5,416 nucleotides of DNA from an uncultured Alphaproteobacteria bacterium (GTDB lineage Bacteria; Pseudomonadota; Alphaproteobacteria; Paracaedibacterales; CAIULA01): positions 1-5,416 of the forward strand of contig CAIVFQ010000035.1 of the NCBI GenBank assembly GCA_903905285.1, given 5' to 3'. The notes beneath the pieces were generated by a model. The model saw only the letters and a program-made list of their open reading frames with translations. It was not told the origin of the DNA and ran no database searches. This document shows, piece by piece, positions 1 to 4,693 of this stretch; position 1 is the first letter of the stretch, and every line of letters begins with the position of its first letter. The position numbers and the translations under genes are program-made.

Positions 1-71
1 GCCACAATAACTGCCTTGAGTACGACTATCTCTTCTTTGAGGGCTTCTATCTCTTTATCTTTTTTATCCAT
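1..71 (-). CDS. Partial ORF, N-terminus only, charged coiled-coil-like start
   Basis: An open frame starts at an ATG (69-71) and reads leftwards off the window edge, giving 23 complete codons. The visible protein begins MDKKDKEIEALKEEIVVLK and has the alternating charged and leucine/isoleucine spacing of a coiled coil. No family can be named from so little. No clear Shine-Dalgarno precedes the ATG, and the frame stays open further upstream to about position 105, so this start is uncertain. If real, it diverges from the plus-strand ATG at 81 with only 9 bp between the two start codons, too little for separate promoters, so at least one of the two starts may be wrong. Confidence 0.3.
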   Translation of the reverse strand, partial: MDKKDKEIEALKEEIVVLKAVIV

Positions 72-80
72 ACAAAACTT

Positions 81-726
81 ATGAATGATTTGAACAAAAC
101 TTTAAACACTTTTTTCTTTCCCAACCTGGGTAGTTACGAAATTTTTTAAAAACTTATCCTGGAGCTAAAAATTACTTTATTCGATTTCAAGTACCTTGGC
201 GATGGCACGAACTGCAAAGACATGTAGACAATCGCTATTGGTATTTAAGCCAACTTTATAAATTGGAATCACAAAGCCCCGAAGAAATTTTCAAAAGTCG
301 ATTAATGCCCCATTTTTGGGGAGATAAAAAGTTGCCCGTGGCCTTACTGCGGCATCGTTAAGCTGCAAAGATATAGACCCATGTCACCGTAAGATTAGAC
401 CTTTATACTACAAATGGTACCGGAATTTGTCTCCAAGTGATCCAAGTTATTTCATGTGGCTAGAGGGTCAAGATACCGAAATAATGAAAAGCAAATCCCC
501 CTATAATTTACAAGTTGTCCATTTAAGGACAAAAAAAATTTATGAAGACGGTAAATTGGTGTCAGATTTTCTGAAGGATTTTCTTGAAGGAAATTATTTG
601 TACGTTTTAGACCTTAATCAAACCCTGCACGTTTATCCAACAGAACTAGCAACACGAAAAACGACCCAAGAACATCAGGCAGCACGTATTATTCAAAAAT
701 CTTGGAAACAATTTAAGGAAAAGTAA
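81..726 (+). pseudogene. Frameshifted hypothetical gene (two apparent 1-base deletions)
   Basis: Three consecutive frames join into one coherent protein. Frame one runs from ATG 81 to TAA 147-149 and ends NLGSYEIF. Frame two is open from 134 to TAA 359-361 and contains PGAKNYFIRFQVPWRWHEL and then RLMPHFWGDKKLPVALLRHR. Frame three is open from 328 to 726 and begins around DPCHRKIRPLYYKWYRNLSP. Adding one T to the run at 142-147 joins the first two as GSYEIFLKTYPGAK. Adding one base near 359 joins the second to the third. The repaired product would be 215 residues. I do not recognise the family. There is no clear ribosome binding site before 81. The same picture could come from sequencing errors, or the middle frame could be unrelated chance. 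The repair is my inference; the frames and stops are directly visible. Confidence 0.45.
427..726 (+). CDS. Hypothetical protein, surviving C-terminal ORF with IQ-like tail
   Basis: This is the longest unbroken frame of the locus: 99 codons from a TTG at 427, or 90 from the first ATG at 454. Neither start has a convincing Shine-Dalgarno, and the frame is open back to 328, which fits a fragment of the larger broken gene better than an independent gene. The protein is soluble-looking, with no signal peptide or membrane segment. The middle (DGKLVSDFLKDFLEGNYLYV, residues 41-60) looks like a folded domain of unknown type. The last residues, AARIIQKSWKQFKEK (85-99), resemble a calmodulin-binding IQ motif: I89-Q90, K94 and K99 sit at the conserved spacing, but the usual glycine is Q95. 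The stop overlaps the 3' end of the convergent cytochrome gene by 14 bp. No function is assigned. Confidence 0.45.
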   Translation: MSPSDPSYFMWLEGQDTEIMKSKSPYNLQVVHLRTKKIYEDGKLVSDFLKDFLEGNYLYVLDLNQTLHVYPTELATRKTTQEHQAARIIQKSWKQFKEK

Positions 727-1249
727 CAGGGGCATCAGCTTGTTGCCCAAGATAAGCAATAACGTCAGCACGTTCCTGATCGTTTGTCACGCCGATAAAG
801 GTCATTTTTGTACCCGGAGAAAACTCACGGGGTTTATGCAAAAACTGGTTTAAGTTTTCAACAGTCCAACTGCCTATTTTGCCTTTCAAAGCAGCTGAGT
901 AAACATAATCGGCTGCTTTGGCAATAGGTGCCATAACAATATTCCACAAATTAGGGCCTATTCTAGCACTTTGGCCTTTTGCTACCGTATGGCAGGTCAC
1001 GCATTTCTTAAAGACCTTTTCACCATTCGCAATGTCAGCTTTGACCAACAAGGGGGCAATATCTTTAGCAGTTTCTGGTTTTGTTTCTAAGGGGGATGAC
1101 GCCTGTTGATCAGGCATTTCTACATGATAAGATTTTTTTTCCGAATAAACAGATTGAACCAAACTTTTAGAAATTTGATTAGAAACGGCAGCAACAAGCA
1201 AAGCAATCAAAAGGGCTGCAGCAACTTTGTTAAGTTCGAAACTATCCAC
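713..1249 (-). CDS. cycM: Membrane-anchored class I cytochrome c (CycM/c552 type)
   Basis: The 178-residue product is a class I c-type cytochrome held in the inner membrane by an uncleaved N-terminal helix (about residues 7-26) with the haem domain in the periplasm. Visible hallmarks are the haem attachment site CVTCH at 83-87 (H87 proximal ligand), the GPNLW motif at 98-102, and M149 in GTKMTF as the likely distal haem ligand. A Pro/Glu-rich linker (about 40-68) joins anchor and domain. In alphaproteobacteria such proteins carry electrons from the bc1 complex to the terminal oxidase. The start is GTG (1247-1249). It lacks a clear Shine-Dalgarno, but the FELNKVA N-terminus it gives suits the family and a stop lies 30 bp upstream. 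A TATAAT -10 lies 30 bp before the start, so the gene is probably transcribed separately from pal. Haem attachment needs the cytochrome c maturation genes, which are not in this window. Confidence 0.93.
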   Translation of the reverse strand: MDSFELNKVAAALLIALLVAAVSNQISKSLVQSVYSEKKSYHVEMPDQQASSPLETKPETAKDIAPLLVKADIANGEKVFKKCVTCHTVAKGQSARIGPNLWNIVMAPIAKAADYVYSAALKGKIGSWTVENLNQFLHKPREFSPGTKMTFIGVTNDQERADVIAYLGQQADAPVTFP

Positions 1250-1278
1250 AAACAGGAAAGACTTAAGGATTTTGGTTC

Positions 1279-1284
1279 ATTATA
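1279..1284 (-). promoter_or_regulatory. Promoter -10 of the cytochrome c gene
   Basis: A perfect TATAAT on the minus strand, about 30 bp upstream of the GTG start at 1249, implies a 5' leader of roughly 23 nt. There is no good -35 at 16-18 bp, because that position falls in the T-tract and descending arm of the upstream terminator. Activity may therefore depend on an activator or be modest. Confidence 0.5.
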
Positions 1285-1296
1285 ACCGAAAAACAA

Positions 1297-1328
1297 AAAA
1301 CCCGTTGCCTATAAAAGCAACGGGTTTT
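1297..1328 (-). terminator. Rho-independent terminator of pal
   Basis: A perfect 12 bp inverted repeat (1297-1308 and 1317-1328) has the GC-rich core CCCGTTGC/GCAACGGG and an 8 nt loop. Read on the minus strand it is followed by TTTTTTGTTTTT, a classic U-tract, and lies 24 bp after the pal stop. In the plus direction the stem is followed only by TTTTC, so it mainly serves pal. Confidence 0.9.
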
Positions 1329-1351
1329 CAAAAAAGTTTTTGCTTTAACTA

Positions 1352-1810
1352 TTAGTTGATAACAGTAATAGCAACACGGTTTTGTGCATTAGCTTCTTCT
1401 GTATCACCCATAACTTCTAATTTTTCTTTACCCAAAGACATAGTCTTTATACGGTTTGCGTCAACACCAGCGGCAACCAACGCTTTCTTAGCAGCTTCTG
1501 CACGACGCGCACCCAATGCCATGTTGTAATGGGCTGTTCCACGTGGGTCAGTTTTGCCTTCTTCAGTTACTGTAGTTGTTCCATAAGTTTTCAACCAAGC
1601 AGCTTGAGCTTCTAAGACTTTCTTAGCATCAGCTGAAATAGTTGACTTGTCATATGCGAAGAAAACGCGGTCTTTAATGTTGTTTTTGAAATCAGCAGCT
1701 GTTCCAGGTGCAGCAGCTGTGCCAACGTTCACATTTTGTGAATCACTTGCAGTTTCGCAAGCAGCCATAAGCAATGTAGCTGCCAAAACGGGGAATAATA
1801 TCTTTTTCAT
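1352..1810 (-). CDS. pal: Peptidoglycan-associated lipoprotein Pal (OmpA-like domain)
   Basis: The 152-residue outer-membrane lipoprotein belongs to the Tol-Pal system, which tethers the outer membrane to peptidoglycan and helps its constriction at division. It has a signal peptide with lipobox LMAAC and lipidated C18, a short Ala/Thr/Gly-rich linker, and an OmpA C-terminal domain from about 46. FFAYDKSTI (50-58), TDPRGT (87-92), N96, LGARRAEA (99-106) and NRVAI (144-148) mark the peptidoglycan-binding fold. Two departures from usual Pal are visible: EGKTD where EGHxD is common, and NRV instead of NRR near the end. ATG 1808-1810 is preceded by AGGA at 7 bp. The gene is alone between its own promoter and a strong terminator; tolB, its usual upstream neighbour, is not adjacent. 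A generic OmpA-family lipoprotein is the alternative, but the length and architecture favour Pal. Confidence 0.92.
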   Translation of the reverse strand: MKKILFPVLAATLLMAACETASDSQNVNVGTAAAPGTAADFKNNIKDRVFFAYDKSTISADAKKVLEAQAAWLKTYGTTTVTEEGKTDPRGTAHYNMALGARRAEAAKKALVAAGVDANRIKTMSLGKEKLEVMGDTEEANAQNRVAITVIN

Positions 1811-1840
1811 TTAAAAATCCTATTAATTAAAACAAATTAG

Positions 1841-1850
1841 CTGTTAACAG
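1841..1850. promoter_or_regulatory. 10 bp palindrome at the pal transcription start
   Basis: CTGTTAACAG is a perfect palindrome immediately downstream of the predicted -10 of pal, about where transcription would begin. It could be a small operator half or simply chance; ten symmetrical bases in AT-rich DNA are weak evidence. Confidence 0.2.
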
Positions 1851-1877
1851 TATAACCACATATAGTCTAACAAACAA
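1849..1877 (-). promoter_or_regulatory. Sigma-70-type promoter of pal
   Basis: On the minus strand TTGTTT (1872-1877) and TATACT (1849-1854) are separated by exactly 17 bp. Transcription would start near 1842, leaving a leader of about 30 nt that contains the AGGA ribosome binding site. This fits pal being its own transcription unit rather than the last gene of the nuo block. Confidence 0.6.
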
Positions 1878-1955
1878 AGCAATTTTAGGAGAACATCTAA
1901 AAAAGCTTTCGGCAAAAGGATTGTTTGACAGTGTAGGCAAAATACCACACTTTTC

Positions 1956-2519
1956 TCATAATTGCTGCCGATTAAAGACATGTTGTTGTTTTATTTTATT
2001 CTGTAACAATAAAATGCCATACAACAAAGCCTCGGCTGTTGGGGGACAACCCGGCACATAAATGTCAACGGGCACAATCTGATCACATCCCCTAACAACA
2101 GAATATGAATAATGATAGTACCCTCCCCCATTGGCACAACTACCCATGGAAATAACCCAGCGTGGCTCGGGCATCTGATCATAAACTTTTCGCAAAGCAG
2201 GCGCCATTTTGTTCGTTAACGTGCCCGCCACAATCATAACATCAGACTGGCGTGGACTAGGCCGAAATACAACTCCAAAACGATCTAAATCATAACGACT
2301 TGCTGCAGTATGCATCATTTCAACAGCACAACACGCCAAACCAAAAGTCATTGGCCATAAAGAACCACTTTGCGCCCAGGCCGCCAGCTTATCCATTTGG
2401 GTAATCAAAAACCCTTTTCTATCGATCTCGTCTTTGACCTTTTGAAAAAGACTTTCGTCATCTTGCAGCTCAGATGACAAATAGGGCTTTAAATCCAACA
2501 AAGGCGATCTTATTCCCAC
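1956..2519 (-). CDS. nuoB: NADH-quinone oxidoreductase subunit B (NuoB)
   Basis: NuoB (187 residues, a normal length) is the peripheral-arm subunit of respiratory complex I that carries the terminal 4Fe-4S cluster N2, next to the quinone site. The four cluster ligands are visible: the adjacent C63-C64 ([10 protein letters not shown]), C128 ([11 protein letters not shown]) and C158 ([15 protein letters not shown]). The RYDLDRFG and [15 protein letters not shown] stretches are also typical. GTG 2517-2519 is chosen because AAGGGAG lies 7 bp upstream, inside nuoA, and the gene overlaps the nuoA stop by 10 bp, so translation is probably coupled. The usual next gene, nuoC, does not follow: 145 bp of non-coding DNA with the pal promoter comes next. 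Downstream I see only a weak 7 bp hairpin (1930-1951) without a U-tract, so the operon end is not clearly marked. Confidence 0.97.
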   Translation of the reverse strand: MGIRSPLLDLKPYLSSELQDDESLFQKVKDEIDRKGFLITQMDKLAAWAQSGSLWPMTFGLACCAVEMMHTAASRYDLDRFGVVFRPSPRQSDVMIVAGTLTNKMAPALRKVYDQMPEPRWVISMGSCANGGGYYHYSYSVVRGCDQIVPVDIYVPGCPPTAEALLYGILLLQNKIKQQHVFNRQQL

Positions 2520-2890
2520 TCTAAGGCTCCCTTACGGTATTCATACAAAAAACCCAACGTCAAGACACTTAGAAATAACATCATCGACCAAAACCCAAAC
2601 ATCCCCAGTTTTTTTAGACAGACCGCCCAAGGGAATAAAAAAGCAATCTCTAGATCAAAGATAATAAACAAAATTGCAACCAGATAAAATTGCACATTAA
2701 AACGACCCCTAGCATTTTGACTGGGATGATCAAAGATTTCAAAACCGCATTCGTAAGGCGCAGACTTTTGCGCATAAGCATTTCGCTTGCCGCGCCACGT
2801 AGAAATACCCATCATGACAAGGGACAAAACAAACCCTAACCCCAGGAATAACAGAATCGGCAAATAATTTTCATAGTCAATCATAATCAC
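2510..2890 (-). CDS. nuoA: NADH-quinone oxidoreductase subunit A (NuoA)
   Basis: NuoA (126 residues, or 124 from the second start) is a small inner-membrane subunit of complex I at the junction between the membrane arm and the quinone-reducing arm. It shows three membrane helices (about 8-29, 66-88 and 98-116). The conserved loop APYECGFE (44-51) lies between helices 1 and 2, and [19 protein letters not shown] (63-81) contains the conserved acidic pair near the end of helix 2. Two starts are possible: GTG at 2888-2890, with a weak AGAA 6 bp upstream, and ATG at 2882-2884, which gives a more usual N-terminus. The sequence does not decide. The gene begins 15 bp after folD and overlaps nuoB, so it is co-transcribed with both. 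Confidence 0.95.
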   Translation of the reverse strand: MIMIDYENYLPILLFLGLGFVLSLVMMGISTWRGKRNAYAQKSAPYECGFEIFDHPSQNARGRFNVQFYLVAILFIIFDLEIAFLFPWAVCLKKLGMFGFWSMMLFLSVLTLGFLYEYRKGALEWE

Positions 2891-2905
2891 ACAATTTTCT
2901 GGGTT

Positions 2906-3799
2906 TTAAGGCCCGTTGTCAAGCAACAGTGAATCACCAGCTTGCAACCCCATTGCCTTCACTGTGTTTGACAACAAACACGCAATCGTCATGGGGCCCA
3001 CCCCACCCGGCACAGGTGTAATATATCCAGCAACTTTTTCCACCGATTTTATATCGACATCCCCGACAATAGATGAACTTTCCTCAGTAAAAGCATCCCG
3101 GTTAATACCCACATCAATGACAAGCGCACCAGGCTTAATAAAATCGGCATTCAAAAAACGTGGTTGGCCAATTGCCGCCACCAGAATATCTGCCTGCTGG
3201 CAGACTTGTTTCAAATTAACGGTATAAGAATGGGCAAGGGTGACGGTAGCATCACTGTTGGTTAATAAAATTGCCATTGGCTTGCCAACCAGTATCGACC
3301 GCCCAACGATCACAGCCTGCTTTCCTTGTATGTTAGGGCAGACCGATTGAATAAGCTCTAAACAACCCTGGGGGGTACAAGGCACCAACACGGGTGCTGA
3401 CAACAATCTACCTAAGTTATAAGGGTGCAGACCATCAACATCTTTTATGGGATTAATTTGGTTTAACAACCGTTGCCCATTTAAATGGTTGGGTAGCGGC
3501 AGCTGTAATAAAATTCCATGCACAGCAGAGGTGTTGTTCAACTCCTCAATCAATCCCAGAATTTCACTTTCTGCAGCATTTTCAGGCAATAGGTGCACTT
3601 GAGAATGAACACCAACTTCTTGGCACGCAGCTTGTTTGTTTTGTACGTACAGTTGGCTTGCAGGATGACATCCAACCAAAATCACATGAAGAGACGGTTT
3701 CTTAGCCGAGGTGCGCAGAATTTGACTGACTTTCTGTTTGATAGATTGACGCTTAAGCGCGGCAATTGACCGTCCATTAATAAATACCGCCTGCGTCAT
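2906..3799 (-). CDS. folD: FolD, methylene-THF dehydrogenase / methenyl-THF cyclohydrolase
   Basis: FolD is a cytosolic bifunctional enzyme. It oxidises 5,10-methylene-tetrahydrofolate with NADP and hydrolyses the methenyl product to 10-formyl-tetrahydrofolate, the one-carbon donor for purines and for formyl-methionyl-tRNA. The 297 residues match the family length. Visible motifs are YVQNK (51-55, with the catalytic lysine K55), QLPLP (99-103), KDVDGLHP (119-126, folate-site aspartate), the nucleotide-binding GRSILVGKP (166-174) and TPVPGGVGPMT (261-271). The ATG at 3797-3799 has AAGGGG 5 bp upstream, overlapping the yggT stop. It sits between yggT (10 bp) and nuoA (15 bp), in the same block. 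All catalytic motifs look intact. Confidence 0.97.
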   Translation of the reverse strand: MTQAVFINGRSIAALKRQSIKQKVSQILRTSAKKPSLHVILVGCHPASQLYVQNKQAACQEVGVHSQVHLLPENAAESEILGLIEELNNTSAVHGILLQLPLPNHLNGQRLLNQINPIKDVDGLHPYNLGRLLSAPVLVPCTPQGCLELIQSVCPNIQGKQAVIVGRSILVGKPMAILLTNSDATVTLAHSYTVNLKQVCQQADILVAAIGQPRFLNADFIKPGALVIDVGINRDAFTEESSSIVGDVDIKSVEKVAGYITPVPGGVGPMTIACLLSNTVKAMGLQAGDSLLLDNGP

Positions 3800-3809
3800 T
3801 AAAACCCCT

Positions 3810-4112
3810 TCAAGCAGGAAACTTATTTAAGATTTGTGCAATGACTTCCTGAATAAAATAAATAACGAAAAACAGAATAAGGGGAGAAACGTCAATCCCC
3901 CCCAGATTAGGAATAAAACGACGAATAGGATTCAGGACAGGCTCTACCAACCGAAAAAGAAAACTATGAATCGTGTAAACAATTTGATTGTAACGATTCA
4001 CAATGTTTAAAGCCTCTAACCAGCCCAAGATAATGTAAACCAAAACCAAAAACTTATAGAGACCGATAATTTTTAGCACTACACTTAACAGGGGAACAAA
4101 AATCACATCCAT
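3810..4112 (-). CDS. yggT: YggT family integral membrane protein
   Basis: The 100-residue protein has the YggT layout: a hydrophobic N-terminal half with one or two helices (about 4-31), a short amphipathic link, the signature EPVLNPIRRFIPNLGGIDVS (57-76), and a C-terminal helix (about 76-95). The family sits in the inner membrane. Members have been linked to osmotic tolerance and, in chloroplasts, to cytochrome b6 haem attachment, but the bacterial molecular role is not settled. ATG 4110-4112 has GAGGA 6 bp upstream. It is the first gene of the yggT-folD-nuoA-nuoB block. I find no convincing -10/-35 pair upstream; an inverted repeat at 4131-4156 lies just before the ribosome binding site. 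Confidence 0.92.
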   Translation of the reverse strand: MDVIFVPLLSVVLKIIGLYKFLVLVYIILGWLEALNIVNRYNQIVYTIHSFLFRLVEPVLNPIRRFIPNLGGIDVSPLILFFVIYFIQEVIAQILNKFPA

Positions 4113-4130
4113 TCGATATCCTCAAAACGC

Positions 4131-4156
4131 CTAGGTATTCTTTGTCTAATACCTAG
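4131..4156. repeat. Perfect 9 bp inverted repeat upstream of yggT
   Basis: CTAGGTATT (4131-4139) and AATACCTAG (4148-4156) form a perfect hairpin with an 8 nt loop, 8 bp before the yggT ribosome binding site. On the minus strand it is followed by GCGTTTTGAGG, too short a U-run for a convincing terminator. It could be an operator for a dimeric repressor or a leader hairpin controlling the yggT operon. The CCTAGGTA core recurs at 4666-4673 in another hairpin. Confidence 0.5.
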
Positions 4157-4193
4157 CGCAGAGTTGATCAAGTTTCAAGGTCTTGAAGAAAGT

Positions 4194-4277
4194 TTACTCA
4201 ATTTCAGGAATGTTTTCCATTTCGACTGCTACTTTGAAAACTTTTTTAATGAATTGTGGCTGACCCCTGACAGCTTA
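4194..4277 (-). pseudogene. Out-of-frame C-terminal continuation of the 4246-4542 gene
   Basis: In the minus-strand frame one base away from the preceding small gene, an open stretch runs from just after TAA 4275-4277 to the stop at 4194-4196. It reads AVRGQPQFIKKVFKVAVEME and then NIPEIE, which looks like ordinary coding sequence. Removing one base from the ATATAAGC region would join KKMVYI directly to AVRGQPQF, giving a 115-residue precursor. The present gene instead ends in a short tail at 4246. I infer a single-base insertion; a chance open frame is the alternative. Confidence 0.35.
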
Positions 4278-4542
4278 TATAAACCATCTTTTTTTCTCCC
4301 AAAACCAAAATAGGCCTAGGGATCATTTTGTCTTTAGAAAATCCCAATTGATTTTGAAGTTTTTCCACCTGACGAGGGCGACGACTTCCTCTGCCTAAAA
4401 TTCTGGCAACAGGATCACCATCTAAATTTTTCTGAACGGATTGCGCAGAGCAAGCTCCATAACTTAGACTTGACGCAACGATTAAAAAATGAAGCACCGA
4501 CTGGAGTTCAAGCAGCTTAAGCTTTCTTTGTACTATAAACAT
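4246..4542 (-). CDS. Small putative secreted protein, unknown function, probably 3'-truncated
   Basis: The 98-residue product is not a family I recognise. The N-terminus has basic residues (R6, K7, K9), a hydrophobic stretch (about 10-28) and a small-residue region SYGACSAQS (27-35), which suits export by the Sec system with cleavage near A30 or A33. YGAC is a poor lipobox. The mature part is short and basic, with a GRGSRRPRQVEKLQNQ segment (about 50-65). Expression signals are the best in the window: AAGGAGAG (4547-4554) 4 bp before the ATG, and a good promoter 27 bp upstream of the start. The last residues may be an artefact of a frameshift, because a plausible continuation lies in the next frame to 4194. 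It is transcribed in the same direction as yggT, 133 bp ahead of it. Confidence 0.55.
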   Translation of the reverse strand: MFIVQRKLKLLELQSVLHFLIVASSLSYGACSAQSVQKNLDGDPVARILGRGSRRPRQVEKLQNQLGFSKDKMIPRPILVLGEKKMVYISCQGSATIH

Positions 4543-4568
4543 CGTTCTCTCCTTAACTTTCTTTCCTT

Positions 4569-4596
4569 AGTATATTTTTCAGACTTACAATCCCAA
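4569..4596 (-). promoter_or_regulatory. Sigma-70-type promoter of the small secreted-protein gene
   Basis: On the minus strand TTGGGA (4591-4596) and TATACT (4569-4574) are 16 bp apart. Transcription would start near 4562, about 20 nt before the ATG at 4542, leaving just enough leader for the strong ribosome binding site. Confidence 0.55.
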
Positions 4597-4657
4597 CCAC
4601 TCAAAGATTTCTCTGCATAGTCCTATCTAGACCTTTCAAAGGTTTTGTCCTATACGG

Positions 4658-4689
4658 AAAAAATCCCTAGGTAAAAAACCCTTAGGGAT
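4658..4689 (-). terminator. Hairpin with U-tract on the minus strand, no obvious gene served
   Basis: ATCCCTAGG (4663-4671) pairs with CTTAGGGAT (4681-4689) across a 9 nt loop. On the minus strand the stem (one bulged or mismatched base) is followed by six Ts (4658-4663), the shape of a Rho-independent terminator. No supported minus-strand gene ends just upstream. It may insulate the promoter at 4569-4596. In the plus direction no T-run follows, but the right arm contains the AGGG that would serve as ribosome binding site for the ATG at 4694. Confidence 0.6.
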
Positions 4690-4693
4690 ATTA

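Noticed and set aside
918..1109. Plus-strand open frame inside the cytochrome c gene.
   Set aside because: It lies entirely opposite well-supported haem-domain coding sequence, so it is a shadow frame.
1930..1951. Weak hairpin just after the nuoB stop.
   Set aside because: It has a 7 bp stem including a G-U pair and no following T-run, so there is not enough to call a terminator.
1991..2182. Minus-strand open frame within nuoB.
   Set aside because: It is an alternate-frame shadow of nuoB covering the cluster-ligand region.
2916..3227. Plus-strand open frame of about 100 codons opposite folD.
   Set aside because: It is antisense to conserved FolD motifs and lacks any translation signal.
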